Assembly (NCBI GenBank): GCA_024742605.1
Contig: JANSYC010000041.1
Coordinates: 1 to 35,229, forward strand
DNA length: 35,229 nucleotides
Direction: 5' to 3'
Source: Alphaproteobacteria bacterium
GTDB lineage: Bacteria > Pseudomonadota > Alphaproteobacteria > Thalassobaculales > Thalassobaculaceae
Position 1 is the first letter of the stretch. The number at the start of each line of letters is the position of its first letter. Shown here piece by piece: positions 22,548 to 31,667 of the stretch. The notes below the pieces were generated by a model. It saw only the letters and a program-made list of their open reading frames with translations. It did no database searches and was not told the DNA's origin. The translations under genes and the position numbers were made by a program.

Positions 22548-23990
22548 ATGCCTGACGCGAAGCGCAAATCCGACCCGGTGGCCCCCGGACTGCTCGATCA
22601 GCTGAAATCCGTGGTTGGGCCGTCCGGCTATCTCGAAGGGACGGCGGACACAGACCCTTACTGCGTCAGCTGGCGGGACGGGTGGCAGGGTGCGACGCCG
22701 ATCGTGCTGCGGCCGAAAACAACCGAGGAAGTGTCGCAGATCGTCAAGCTGTGCGCCGAGGCCGGGGTGGCGATCGTCCCGCAGGGCGGCAATACCGGGC
22801 TGACCGGCGGCGGCCAGCCCCATGACGACATGAGCGAGGTCGTCCTGACCACCGCGCGTATGAACGAGGTCAAAGAGATCGACCTGGAGAATGACACGGT
22901 CACTGTCGAGGCCGGGGTGATCCTTCAGAAGATTCAGGAGCTTGCACGCGACAACGATCGTCTGTTTCCGCTCAGCCTCGGGGCCGAGGGCACCTGCCAG
23001 ATCGGCGGCAATCTGGCGACCAACGCCGGCGGTACACAGGTGCTGCGCTACGGCAATGCGCGGGCACTGGTCCTGGGCCTGGAAGTCGTGCTGCCGAACG
23101 GAGAGGTCTGGAATGGGCTGCGGGGGCTGCGCAAGGACAATACCGGCTACGACATGAAGCATCTGTTCATCGGCGGCGAGGGCACGCTGGGGATCATCAC
23201 GGGGGCCGTGCTGCGTCTGTTCCCGAAGCCGACCGCGACCGAGACGGCCTGGTTGGCGGTGCCGTCGCCCCAGCACGCGGTGAAGCTGCTCGGACACATG
23301 AAATCGCGGCTGGGAGATCAGGTCTCGGGCTTTGAGTTGATGCAGCGTTCGATCATCGATTTTCTGCTGTCGGGCGTCCCGGGCCACGAGGATCCGTTGG
23401 AGAGCCCGCATCCCTGGTACGTGCTGGCGGAGATGACCGGCCAGGGCGCGCCGGACAGTCTGTCGGAGCCGTTCACCGAGGCCTTGGGCGAGGCGATGGA
23501 ACTGGGTCTGGTGGAGGACGCGGTCATCGCGACATCAGGTGTGCAAAGCGCCGGTTTCTGGAAGATGCGGGAGGATCTGGCCGAGGGGCAGAAACAGGCT
23601 GCCGTCAGCATCAAGCACGATGTCTCGGTGCCGGTCTCCCGGATTGCGGAATTTCTTGAGCGCGCGGATGCCGCCATCACGGAGGTCTATCCGGGCATGC
23701 GTCCCTGCGCCTTCGGCCATGTGGGCGACGGCAACCTGCACTACAATCCGGCCGGACCCGAAGCGTGGGACGGGAACTTCTACGACGAACGCGAGACGGT
23801 GAACCGGATCGTCCACGATCTGGTGATCGAACTCGGCGGGTCGATCAGCGCTGAGCACGGAATCGGCCGGCTTCGCCTGGAGGAGAACCTGCACTACAAG
23901 TCGCCGGTCGAGATCGAGATGATGCGCACCCTAAAGCGCGCCCTTGATCCCAAGGGCATCATGAATCCGGGCAAGCTGATCACCTTCTGA
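22548..23990 (+). CDS. FAD-linked oxidase, D-2-hydroxyglutarate/D-lactate dehydrogenase type
   Basis: A 480-residue protein from the ATG at 22548, preceded by AGAGGA. A PCMH-type FAD-binding domain (about 30-215) contains PQGGNTGLTGGG, SLGAEGTCQIGGNLATNAGG and LRKDNTGYDMKHLFIGGEGTLG. These match D-2-hydroxyglutarate dehydrogenases more closely than GlcD. The C-terminal FAD-oxidase domain has the metal-site motifs FGHVGDGNLHYN and SAEHGIGRLR. Such enzymes oxidise D-2-hydroxyacids to 2-oxoacids and pass electrons to ETF or another acceptor. It follows the flavoenzyme gene by 80 nt. The gene converging from the other side is a 2-oxoglutarate-dehydrogenase E1-like protein, a suggestive link. Substrate is not proven. 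Confidence 0.88.
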   Translation: MPDAKRKSDPVAPGLLDQLKSVVGPSGYLEGTADTDPYCVSWRDGWQGATPIVLRPKTTEEVSQIVKLCAEAGVAIVPQGGNTGLTGGGQPHDDMSEVVLTTARMNEVKEIDLENDTVTVEAGVILQKIQELARDNDRLFPLSLGAEGTCQIGGNLATNAGGTQVLRYGNARALVLGLEVVLPNGEVWNGLRGLRKDNTGYDMKHLFIGGEGTLGIITGAVLRLFPKPTATETAWLAVPSPQHAVKLLGHMKSRLGDQVSGFELMQRSIIDFLLSGVPGHEDPLESPHPWYVLAEMTGQGAPDSLSEPFTEALGEAMELGLVEDAVIATSGVQSAGFWKMREDLAEGQKQAAVSIKHDVSVPVSRIAEFLERADAAITEVYPGMRPCAFGHVGDGNLHYNPAGPEAWDGNFYDERETVNRIVHDLVIELGGSISAEHGIGRLRLEENLHYKSPVEIEMMRTLKRALDPKGIMNPGKLITF

Positions 23991-23998
23991 GAGCGGTG

Positions 23999-26437
23999 TT
24001 AAGCGCCGACTGCGTCGCTGATCACCGCCTTGAGCGCCCGGTCGTCCCATTTTTTGGGACCGGACGAGGCGGCTGGCGAGGCGGGGCGGGTGACCAGACG
24101 CCAGGGGCGACCGGTGATCGCCTCCAGCTTGCGGTCAAGCCACTGGAAATATCCCATGTTCTCCGGCTCCTCCTGCGCCCAGACCAGTTCCGCCTCGGGA
24201 TACGGGGCGAGGGCGTCGCGTAGGGCCTGCTCCGGCAGCGGATAGAGCTGTTCGAGCCGGATCAGGGCGGCGTCTGGGTCGGCCTGTTCCAACAGGACCG
24301 CCAGCTTGCCGGTGGACATGATCACCCGCTTGGCCCGACGATGGGTGGCGATCACCGGCTGGAAACTGCCGGACAGAGCGGACAGTTTGGATTTTGCGGC
24401 GGGATGACGGAGCAGGGCTTTCGGCGCCAGCACGACCAGCGGTTTCCGCCATTTCGCCAGGACCTGTCGACGCAGTGCATGGAACAGGTTCGCGGGCGTC
24501 GACAGGTTCACCACCTGGATATTGCCTTTTGCGCAGGCCGCCAGGAGTCGTTCCGGATGGGCGGTCGCGTGGTCGGGGCCGCCACCGTCCAGACCGTGCG
24601 GCAGCAGCATCACCAGATTGCTCTCAAACAGCCAGCGATCCTCGCCGCAGATGATGAACTGGTCGAACATCGGCTGGCAGACGTTCAGGAAATCGCCAAA
24701 CTGCGCCTCCCAGATGGTCAGGCCGTCCGGTCGCGCCAAAGTGTAGCCGTATTCGAACCCCAGGACCGCGTTCTCTGTGAGCGGCGTGTCATGGATCTGG
24801 GGGCGCGTCTCGAAGTCGTCGAAGATGCCATGCCGCGTGAAGCTCTCACCACAATGCAGGGTCAGGTGGCGTTGGGTGAACGCACCGCGGCTGCTGTCCT
24901 GGCCACCCAGTCGAATGGGCACCCCTTCGTCGGCGAGGGTTCCGATGGCGAGTGCCTCGGCCGTCGCCCAGTCGATCCCCTCTCCGCTGGCGATCGCCGA
25001 TTTGCGGGCTTCGAGAAACTGAAGGACTTTTGGGTGGGGGAAGATGCCCTTGGGCAGATCGGTCAACCGGGTCCCGATCGCCTGCAGCCGATCTGCCGCG
25101 ACGCCGGTCGCAATGGGCGCCAGCAAATCGTCGGTGATTCCGGCCGAGATGCCGTGCGGGCGGGCCGGGGCATTGGGGCGCCAGGCCTTTGCCGCTTCGA
25201 ATGCGATGTCGAGTTCGGCCCGGAACCCGTCGATCCGGGGGGAGAGGCCGGTTGCCGCCCCGTACCGTTGTGACAGCGGGCTCTTGTGGTCGATGGCGGT
25301 GTACATGTCCGGCTGGGTGAAGCGCGGCTGGTCGATTTCGTTGTGACCTTTGCGGCGGTAGGCGATGCAGTCGACCACGATGTCGCCGCCGAACGCCTGT
25401 CGATAGGCGACCGCCACCTGAGCGGCCAGGATCAGTGCGTCCGGATCCTCGCCGTTCACATGCAGGATCGGCGCCTCGATCAGCTTGGCCATATCGGCGC
25501 AGGTCCGGGCGGTGCGGGCCTCGGCCGCATTGGTGGTGAAGCCGATCTGGTTGTTGAGGATCAGGTGCAGGGTGCCGCCGACCTTGAAGGCGTCCAGCTC
25601 CGAGAGCTGCAGGACCTCTGCGTTCACGCCCTGTCCGGCAAAAGCGGCGTCGGTGTGCAGCGCCAGGGGAAGAACCTGGTCGCCTTGTTCCCGCTCGGCC
25701 CGCGCGCGCCCCATTGCGACGGGTGCCACCACCGAAAGGTGGGACGGATGCGGAGACATCCAGAACTCGGGACCGAACGGCGAGGTGCCGTTCCACCCGA
25801 GATGGTAGGGACTGTCAGAAGACGCGCCGAACTCTTCGGGGAACTCGGGCGCCTCCTGGGCCTCGGCCACCACGCGGGCCAGGGGCTTGCCGTACAGCAG
25901 CGCCATCTGGGTCAGCCGACCCCGATGCATGCCCCCGGCTACCACCCGCCCGATCCCCGACCTGTCCGCCTCCCGAAGCACTTCGGCCACCAGCACCAGA
26001 TACCCCTCCGCGCCGGACAGCCCGAAGGTCTTGGCCCCGGGCATCCGCCGATCGCACATGGCTTCGAAAAGCTCACCCTTCGCGATCACGTCGAGTGCGT
26101 CCTGTCGCCCTCTCGGTTCTCGTAGCGACTCGGCCTGAAGCGCCAGCCAGTCACGCCGGACGGTGTCCTGAATGTGTCCGATCTCCCAGCCGATGGTGCT
26201 GCAATAAGCCAGTTCCAGATCCGCCTCGTCCCCCGGCATCAGGCCATACAGCGTCGGGTCCAGTTCAGGGACCCGAGAGGGGACGGATATTTCCAAGGGA
26301 TCCAGACTTGCCGCCATCCAGCCCCAGCGCCGGTAAGCTTCGGCCAAGGCACGGCGTGCGCCGCCTCGGGTAGCGCCTTCGAACAGGGATTCCAGGGCAC
26401 CGGGGTCTCCGGCACCCAGAAAATCGGTATTCCGCAT
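23999..26437 (-). CDS. Divergent 2-oxoglutarate dehydrogenase E1-like ThDP enzyme
   Basis: An 812-residue protein with the whole E1 fold but shorter than the usual 930-990 residues, mostly because the N-terminal region is compact. Visible motifs are AYRRWGWMAASLDPL, GGMHRGRLTQM, PHPSHLSVVAPVAMG (usual NPSHLE changed), HTDAAFAGQGV, the ThDP-region LNNQIGFTTNAAEART and YRRKGHNEIDQPRFTQPDMY, and later GFEYGYTLARPDGLTIWEAQFGDF. It decarboxylates a 2-oxoacid with thiamine diphosphate by family analogy. No E2 or E3 gene is adjacent, so it is a paralogue, not the TCA-cycle operon. It lies 30 nt after the ABC permease gene and is probably the last gene of that operon. Confidence 0.85.
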   Translation of the reverse strand: MRNTDFLGAGDPGALESLFEGATRGGARRALAEAYRRWGWMAASLDPLEISVPSRVPELDPTLYGLMPGDEADLELAYCSTIGWEIGHIQDTVRRDWLALQAESLREPRGRQDALDVIAKGELFEAMCDRRMPGAKTFGLSGAEGYLVLVAEVLREADRSGIGRVVAGGMHRGRLTQMALLYGKPLARVVAEAQEAPEFPEEFGASSDSPYHLGWNGTSPFGPEFWMSPHPSHLSVVAPVAMGRARAEREQGDQVLPLALHTDAAFAGQGVNAEVLQLSELDAFKVGGTLHLILNNQIGFTTNAAEARTARTCADMAKLIEAPILHVNGEDPDALILAAQVAVAYRQAFGGDIVVDCIAYRRKGHNEIDQPRFTQPDMYTAIDHKSPLSQRYGAATGLSPRIDGFRAELDIAFEAAKAWRPNAPARPHGISAGITDDLLAPIATGVAADRLQAIGTRLTDLPKGIFPHPKVLQFLEARKSAIASGEGIDWATAEALAIGTLADEGVPIRLGGQDSSRGAFTQRHLTLHCGESFTRHGIFDDFETRPQIHDTPLTENAVLGFEYGYTLARPDGLTIWEAQFGDFLNVCQPMFDQFIICGEDRWLFESNLVMLLPHGLDGGGPDHATAHPERLLAACAKGNIQVVNLSTPANLFHALRRQVLAKWRKPLVVLAPKALLRHPAAKSKLSALSGSFQPVIATHRRAKRVIMSTGKLAVLLEQADPDAALIRLEQLYPLPEQALRDALAPYPEAELVWAQEEPENMGYFQWLDRKLEAITGRPWRLVTRPASPAASSGPKKWDDRALKAVISDAVGA

Positions 26438-26467
26438 CAGAGGATGTCCTTGGTCAGATCGGTCTGT

Positions 26468-27268
26468 TCAACTCCGCCACCGGAGCACGCGGCGCTCCAA
26501 TAGCCCAATGGAGAAACTCAGCAGGACGCCGAGCAGGGAGAGGATAACCACACCTGCGAACAGTCTTTCCAGATCAAAAAGGGCGCCAGCCTCGAGAATA
26601 TAGGCGCCAATCCCGTGTTCGGCGCCCAGCATCTCGGCCGCCACCAGCAGGATGATGGCGATGGCGAGGCTGATCCGCAGGCCTGACAGGATACCGGGCA
26701 TGGCGCCCGGCAGCACGATCTTCCGCACAATCGAGATCCAGGACAGGCCGAAACTCTGTCCCATGCGGATCAACGTCCGGTCGACATTGTCGACCGCCCC
26801 GTAGGTCGCCACCACGGTTGGCGTGAAGGTGCCGAACGCGATCAACGCGTACTTGGACCCCTCGTCAATGCCGAACCAGATCACGAACAAGGGCAGCAAG
26901 GCGATTTTCGGTATCGGAAACAGCGCCGCCACCACCGGCGACAGACCGGCGCGGACATAGGAGAACAACCCGATCAGTACGCCGGTTGCGATTCCCGCGC
27001 CGGCCCCCAATAGGGCGCCGACACAGAGACGGGTGAGCGAGGGCGCCAGATGGGTCCACAGCATGCCGCTCGCGTAGAGATCCCGAAAGGTGCCGAGCAC
27101 ATCGGAGGGACGGGGGAGGGTCAGTGGGGAAATGAACCCGATCCGGGTCCCGACCTCGGCGAAGACCAGCAATAGGGCGAAGACCGCGAACCCGACCCAG
27201 CGATAGGGTCGGGTGGTGAACCCGCCACCCCGAAACGGCACGGTGCTGGGGGCGTCTCTCTCAGACAT
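26468..27268 (-). CDS. ABC transporter permease (SsuC/TauC type)
   Basis: A 266-residue membrane protein starting at ATG 27268, which overlaps the ATPase stop by 8 nt. It has about six hydrophobic segments. The cytoplasmic EAA loop, FGLSWISIVRKIVLPGAMPGILSGLRISLA (about 180-205), contacts the ATPase and is typical of nitrate/sulfonate/taurine importer permeases. Together with the ATPase at 27261 and the TAT-exported binding protein at 28090 it makes a complete importer. The E1-like gene follows after 30 nt. The substrate is unknown; the family covers sulfonates, nitrate, aromatic acids and thiamine precursors. Confidence 0.9.
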   Translation of the reverse strand: MSERDAPSTVPFRGGGFTTRPYRWVGFAVFALLLVFAEVGTRIGFISPLTLPRPSDVLGTFRDLYASGMLWTHLAPSLTRLCVGALLGAGAGIATGVLIGLFSYVRAGLSPVVAALFPIPKIALLPLFVIWFGIDEGSKYALIAFGTFTPTVVATYGAVDNVDRTLIRMGQSFGLSWISIVRKIVLPGAMPGILSGLRISLAIAIILLVAAEMLGAEHGIGAYILEAGALFDLERLFAGVVILSLLGVLLSFSIGLLERRVLRWRS

Positions 27269-28028
27269 CGAGCAATTCCGCATCGGCGGCCCGCGCCTCG
27301 TCCCGCATCAGAGTCCAGAGGTGCCGCTGCTGCCGGTCCAGATCGGGATCTCCGAAACCCCGCTCTTCCAAAGGTTTGTCCAGATGGAGGATCTCCCGGA
27401 TCTGACCCGGTCTGCGGGACAACACGACCACCACGTGACCGAGGCGGACCGCCTCCGCCAGATTGTGGGTGACGTAGACAGCGGTGAACGGGGTGCGTGT
27501 CCACAGCGCAATCAGGTCGTCCATCAACAACTCACGGGTCTGACTGTCCAGTGCGGACAGCGGCTCATCCATCAGCATCACTGCAGGTCGGACCGCCAGC
27601 GCCCGCGCGATCGCGACCCGCTGCTTCATCCCGCCGGACAACTGTTTCGGCAGGGCCGCACCAAAGTCGGTCAGCCTCGTGCGTGACAGTACGTCGTCAA
27701 CAATCGACTCCCGTCGCGTGCTGGACATGGGATGGTCTTCCAGGACCAACGATACATTGCCGCGCACCGTCCGCCAGGGCAGGAGCGCGAAGTCCTGAAA
27801 CACATAGGTGAGCGGGTTGAGGCAGTCCTCGGACGGGGCGCCCATCTGGAGGACCTGTCCGGTGGTCGGTTTCTCGAGACCGCCGATGAAGCGGAGCAGG
27901 GTCGATTTTCCACAGCCGGACGGGCCCACCAAACAGACTATCTTGCCCGAGGGAATATCGAGCGAGATGTCCCGCATCACTTCGACATCGCCGTAGCTGT
28001 GGCCGATCGCGTCCAGGCGAATGTCCAA
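27261..28028 (-). CDS. ABC transporter ATP-binding protein (SsuB/TauB type)
   Basis: A 255-residue ATPase with Walker A GPSGCGKST (about 34-42), a Q-loop in YVFQDFALLPWRTV, signature LSGGMKQRVAIARAL, Walker B VMLMDEPLSALD and H-loop YVTHNLAEAV. The aromatic Q-loop and the overall length are typical of nitrate/sulfonate/taurine importers. It is translated in the unit binding protein, ATPase, permease, and overlaps the permease start by 8 nt. It should energise uptake at the inner membrane. Confidence 0.93.
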   Translation of the reverse strand: MDIRLDAIGHSYGDVEVMRDISLDIPSGKIVCLVGPSGCGKSTLLRFIGGLEKPTTGQVLQMGAPSEDCLNPLTYVFQDFALLPWRTVRGNVSLVLEDHPMSSTRRESIVDDVLSRTRLTDFGAALPKQLSGGMKQRVAIARALAVRPAVMLMDEPLSALDSQTRELLMDDLIALWTRTPFTAVYVTHNLAEAVRLGHVVVVLSRRPGQIREILHLDKPLEERGFGDPDLDRQQRHLWTLMRDEARAADAELLDV

Positions 28029-28089
28029 GGCACCGTCTCCTCAAGCGTCCGGCACAGGACCTGTGCCGGAGCCTGGTGGCCTGATGAGC

Positions 28090-29106
28090 TCAGCCCATCG
28101 TCTTCACATAGCTGCCGTCGACCACCTGATCGAGTGAAATGTCCCCGTCCACCAGATTTTCTGACTGGAACCAGGACAGCTGATCCTGCAGCGAGGTCAT
28201 ATTGATGGCCGCGCCTTCGTTCAGGCGCATGGTGCCGTTGATGATCGAAGGAGCCGCCTTCTCGATGGGACGGTCGGCATAGACGTATTTGTGGATCAGT
28301 CCCACCATCTCCGTGACCCCGGCTTCGCCACCTGCCTTGGCGATCATCGTGGCGTTGTAGTCGGAGACTCCCTTTGAATAACCGCTGAGGAAGTCGGAGG
28401 TGAGTTGCCGCTCGTCGTTTGCGTTCCTGGCAGAGGTGAAGACGGTTGTGACCTGGTAGCCGGGGAGATAGTCGGCAACGTCGCCGATGATGTGAACGGC
28501 GCCGGATTTCGCCAGAGGTTTGGCGATGTGCGGGACGATCGACCAGGCGTCGATCTGGCCACTCTTCAGCGCGCCGATGATGGCGCCGACCTTCTGCAGG
28601 GGTTTGAAGGTGACCGAGGCGTTTTCGGCCGCGGCGATCTTCGAGCCCATATAGTGAAAGGAGGAGCCCGCCTGGGTCATACCGAAGCTTCTGCCGTCCA
28701 GCGCGGACGGAGAGGTCAGTCCGGCCTGAAACGCCGAGTCGGATGCGAGGATCTTCTGCCCATCAATCCCCTTCTCCTCGGACAACGCACCGCCGATCAC
28801 CTTTATCGCGCCTTTGTCGGCGAGCGAGATCAGGCCCCCGGACATGGCGGTCACCGCGTAATCCACGTCACCGGAGGCGATCGCCACCGCCATCGGTTGG
28901 GCTGCCTGAAAAAACTTCAGTTCCAAATCCAGACCGGCCGCCGAGAAATATCCGCGCTCGAATGCGACAAAGCTGCCGGCGTGGCTGGTGAACCGCAGGG
29001 CGCCGACCACAATCTTGCGGTTCTGCGATATGGCGGGTGCCGACAACCCGAAGGCTGCCACGCCGGCCATCATCCCGAGCGCCTGACGGCGACTGATCCT
29101 GAGCAT
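28090..29106 (-). CDS. TAT-exported ABC substrate-binding protein (NMT1/TauA type)
   Basis: A 338-residue periplasmic protein starting at ATG 29106. The N-terminus MLRISRRQALGMMAGVAAFG is a twin-arginine signal with likely cleavage after LSAPAISQ. The mature part reads VVGALRFTSHAGSFVAFERG, SAAGLDLELKFFQAAQPMAVAI and DYAVTAMSGGLISLA, the pattern of the SsuA/TauA/NMT1 group. TAT export suggests folding before export. Binding residues cannot be assigned. It is the first gene of the importer operon and determines its specificity. The small membrane-protein gene at 29239 lies 132 nt upstream on the same strand. Confidence 0.87.
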   Translation of the reverse strand: MLRISRRQALGMMAGVAAFGLSAPAISQNRKIVVGALRFTSHAGSFVAFERGYFSAAGLDLELKFFQAAQPMAVAIASGDVDYAVTAMSGGLISLADKGAIKVIGGALSEEKGIDGQKILASDSAFQAGLTSPSALDGRSFGMTQAGSSFHYMGSKIAAAENASVTFKPLQKVGAIIGALKSGQIDAWSIVPHIAKPLAKSGAVHIIGDVADYLPGYQVTTVFTSARNANDERQLTSDFLSGYSKGVSDYNATMIAKAGGEAGVTEMVGLIHKYVYADRPIEKAAPSIINGTMRLNEGAAINMTSLQDQLSWFQSENLVDGDISLDQVVDGSYVKTMG

Positions 29107-29238
29107 GCTTTCCTCCCTCACGCTTTGGCCGGGCCCTTGGAGCCCGTTGTCGGAAAGATTAGCGCGGCCGGATGCCAATTTGTCCAGACCTTGCCCGCGC
29201 GATGAACGAGCTGACCGAGGTCATCGATCCGCATCGGA

Positions 29239-29643
29239 TCACCAGAAATTGCCCGGCGCTTTCAGAGCCTGCTCGTTGCTGTGAACGACCCAGCCTTTGA
29301 TGACCCGATAGACCATCCAGAGATGACCGAATCCCATCAGCAGCCAGCCGATCGGCGCCAAAATGAAGGTCGCCACGCAGACCGTGCCGATCACCCAGAA
29401 GGTCAGCCAGATCCAGAACGTTCGGATCTGCCATCCCACATGGCCTTCGAGATCGGTGCCGCGCACGTCCTCGCGCTTCAGATAGGCGAGCAGGACCCCG
29501 AGGATCATGGGGACGCCGAAGACGATGGACGCGGCGTACAGCCCGTAGACCAAGTGGATCGCGAACCGGTCGTTCTCCTGAGCGGAGAGATTGAGCGGTA
29601 GGCGGCCAGGACGGTCGACGGCTCGGTCGTCGGAGGGGGTCAT
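29239..29643 (-). CDS. DUF4870-like small membrane protein
   Basis: A 134-residue protein with about three hydrophobic segments: residues 28-54 (HLVYGLYAASIVFGVPMILG), 70-90 (IRTFWIWLTFWVIGTVCVA) and 92-113 (APIGWLLMGFGHLWMVYRV). Conserved-looking text EGHVGWQIRTFWIW in the loop between segments 1 and 2 resembles DUF4870 proteins. Its function is unknown. It starts at ATG 29643 after GGAGAT and is divergent from the threonine aldolase gene. It may be co-transcribed with the importer operon, but the 132-nt gap leaves this open. Confidence 0.75.
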   Translation of the reverse strand: MTPSDDRAVDRPGRLPLNLSAQENDRFAIHLVYGLYAASIVFGVPMILGVLLAYLKREDVRGTDLEGHVGWQIRTFWIWLTFWVIGTVCVATFILAPIGWLLMGFGHLWMVYRVIKGWVVHSNEQALKAPGNFW

Positions 29644-29768
29644 GGGCGTCGGATCTCCAGGCGTATGATTCAGATCAGGGCATGTTCAATTAGATTTGGA
29701 TTAAGAGATATGAATGCGACCGTTGATTCGCAATGATGAAGGCCGATAACCGATCTCAGGAGTGTTCC

Positions 29769-30842
29769 ATGGTCTCTACCACAGGTCCCGCCGCCCGCGT
29801 GCTGCCCAAGATCGATCTCTACAGCGACACCGTCACCCGCCCGACGTCCGGAATGCGGCGCGCGATCGCCGAGGCCGAGGTCGGAAACGAGCAGGCGGAG
29901 GAAGATCCGACGGTGAACCGTCTGCAGGATATGGTGGCCAACCTGCTGGGCAAGGAACGGGCAGTGTTCCTCCCGTCCGGGACCATGTGCAACGAGATTG
30001 CCTATCGGGTGTGGTGTGACCATGGCGATGAGATCATTCTGGACGAGACCGCCCATGCGCTGCATTTTGAAAGCGGTGGGCCGGGCGCCCTTGCCGGGGC
30101 GATGACCCGGACGATTTCAGGCGCGCGTGGGATCTTCGACGGATCTGCTGTGGACGCGGTGATCCGACTGAAGACGCGGCATGCGCCCCGGCAGAAGCTG
30201 ATATCGATCGAGAACACGGCCAATTTGGGTGGCGGTGCGATCTGGCCGATGGAAACCGTCGAGAGTGTGGTGGGCGCTGCCGATCGTCACGGCCTGAAGC
30301 TGCATATCGACGGCGCCCGACTGCTGAACGCGGTGGTGGCGAGCGGTATTCCGGCGCGGGATTTCTCGGCGCGCTGCGATAGTGTCTGGATCGATCTCTC
30401 GAAGGGGCTCGGGTGTCCGGTCGGCGCCGTGCTCGCCGGATCGGATGCGTTCATAGAAGATGCGTGGCGGTTCAAGCATCAGTTCGGTGGTGCCATGCGC
30501 CAGGCCGGCATCATCGCGGCGGCCGGGGTTTATGCGCTGGAGCACCATGTCGACCGCCTGGCTGACGATCACACCCATGCCAGGCGTCTGGCCGACGGGA
30601 TCGCCGATGTGAAGGGCATTCGGGTGAACCCGAATGAGGTCGAGACCAACATGGTCTATTTCGATGTTTCCGGCACCGGCGTGACGGGAGCCGAGTTCTC
30701 GCGGCGGCTGTTGTCCGAGCACGAGGTGCGGATCGGGGCTATGGGTCCGCATTTGATGCGGGCGGTCACGCATCTGGACGTGGGACATCCGGAGATCGAA
30801 CTGGCGGTCGCGGCGGTACGCGCGGTGGCGGCGGAGGTCTAG
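29769..30842 (+). CDS. Low-specificity L-threonine aldolase family enzyme
   Basis: A 357-residue PLP enzyme of fold type I. The ATG at 29769 follows CAGGAGTGTTCC and is preferred over two upstream Met codons. It begins with the family pattern DLYSDTVTRPTSGMRRAIAEAEVGNEQAEEDPTVNRLQ. It has PSGTMCNEIA, the PLP-binding Asp in LHIDGARLLNAVVASG and the Schiff-base Lys in WIDLSKGLGCPVGAVL. These enzymes split L-threonine or allo-threonine to glycine and acetaldehyde, and relatives act on other beta-hydroxy amino acids. Its stop codon and that of the convergent isomerase gene share the sequence CTAG. It is on its own on the plus strand. Confidence 0.9.
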   Translation: MVSTTGPAARVLPKIDLYSDTVTRPTSGMRRAIAEAEVGNEQAEEDPTVNRLQDMVANLLGKERAVFLPSGTMCNEIAYRVWCDHGDEIILDETAHALHFESGGPGALAGAMTRTISGARGIFDGSAVDAVIRLKTRHAPRQKLISIENTANLGGGAIWPMETVESVVGAADRHGLKLHIDGARLLNAVVASGIPARDFSARCDSVWIDLSKGLGCPVGAVLAGSDAFIEDAWRFKHQFGGAMRQAGIIAAAGVYALEHHVDRLADDHTHARRLADGIADVKGIRVNPNEVETNMVYFDVSGTGVTGAEFSRRLLSEHEVRIGAMGPHLMRAVTHLDVGHPEIELAVAAVRAVAAEV

Positions 30843-31666
30843 AGCATATCCCGGAGGGCCGCCAAGGCCTTGGCGGTTGCGGCGGCCCCGTCACGGGGCA
30901 TGTGGGTCTCGAGGCAGACCGGGAGGTCGCCCTGGGGCGCCGCGGCGAGGATCGTGGCGAGCGCCGTGCGGGTTTCCACCATGCCCTGTCCGAGCGGGAC
31001 ATAGGTTCCCTCGGAATTTACGTCCTTGATGTGCAGGGCACCCGCAATGGCGCCGGCCGCCGTCAGTTCATTGGCAGTGGGCTGTCCGAGACCGGCGTAG
31101 ACCTGATTGCACAGGTCCAGGGCGCCCAAGAGGTGCGTGTCGTCGAACCGCGCCCGGCAGGCAGCCAGATCTCCCAGGGTGCGCAGGTTGCAGACGTGCT
31201 CGTTCTCCATCAGCAAGGTGACGTCCTGAGCCCGCGCCCGGTCCAGCAGGTGTCCGAGATCCTCGGCAAGGTCATCAAGACTGAAGTCCGGATAGGCGAG
31301 GTAGGAGAAGATCCGGATGCGCCTTGTGTCCAGCCGCTCCGCCACCTCGAAAGCACGGGCGATCGCCTTGTCCTGCGGCATTGCGTCCGGGTTGAAGCCG
31401 TGAAAGTTCGCCCCCTCCGGAACCGGGACCCCGGGCCTCGACCATTTCAACAGCGGCGAGCAAAAGCAGGAGACGCGGAGCCCGGCTCCTTCGATTTTTG
31501 CCGCCATCGCGTCCAGCGAGGCGTCGTCGTGCAGCAACGCGCTTTTCCCGCCGACCGACCGGATGTCGACCAGTGGTATCCCATGATGGACGGCGAAGGA
31601 GATCGCCGTGTCCAGATCCTCTGAGACTTCGTCGGTGATCAGCGACAGGATGGCTTGGGCCGGCAT
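30839..31666 (-). CDS. Sugar phosphate isomerase/epimerase-type TIM barrel
   Basis: A 275-residue protein of the xylose-isomerase-like TIM-barrel (AP_endonuc_2) family. Likely metal ligands are Glu in LLMENEHVCN, Asp in LGALDLCNQVYAG, His in ALHIKDVNSEGTYVPLG and Glu in VCLETHMPRD. These four lie on successive strands, as in sugar-acid or inosose isomerases and epimerases. Its start is 1 nt after the stop of the 642-residue unknown gene, so the two are tightly coupled. The substrate is unknown, but it is probably a polyol or sugar derivative handled together with the two upstream gene products. Confidence 0.82.
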   Translation of the reverse strand: MPAQAILSLITDEVSEDLDTAISFAVHHGIPLVDIRSVGGKSALLHDDASLDAMAAKIEGAGLRVSCFCSPLLKWSRPGVPVPEGANFHGFNPDAMPQDKAIARAFEVAERLDTRRIRIFSYLAYPDFSLDDLAEDLGHLLDRARAQDVTLLMENEHVCNLRTLGDLAACRARFDDTHLLGALDLCNQVYAGLGQPTANELTAAGAIAGALHIKDVNSEGTYVPLGQGMVETRTALATILAAAPQGDLPVCLETHMPRDGAAATAKALAALRDML

Positions 31667-31667
31667 C

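Noticed and set aside
24846-25796. 316-codon minus-strand frame inside the E1-like gene
   Set aside because: Same strand but different frame from the E1-like gene; Arg/Pro/Gly-rich shadow typical of high-GC DNA.
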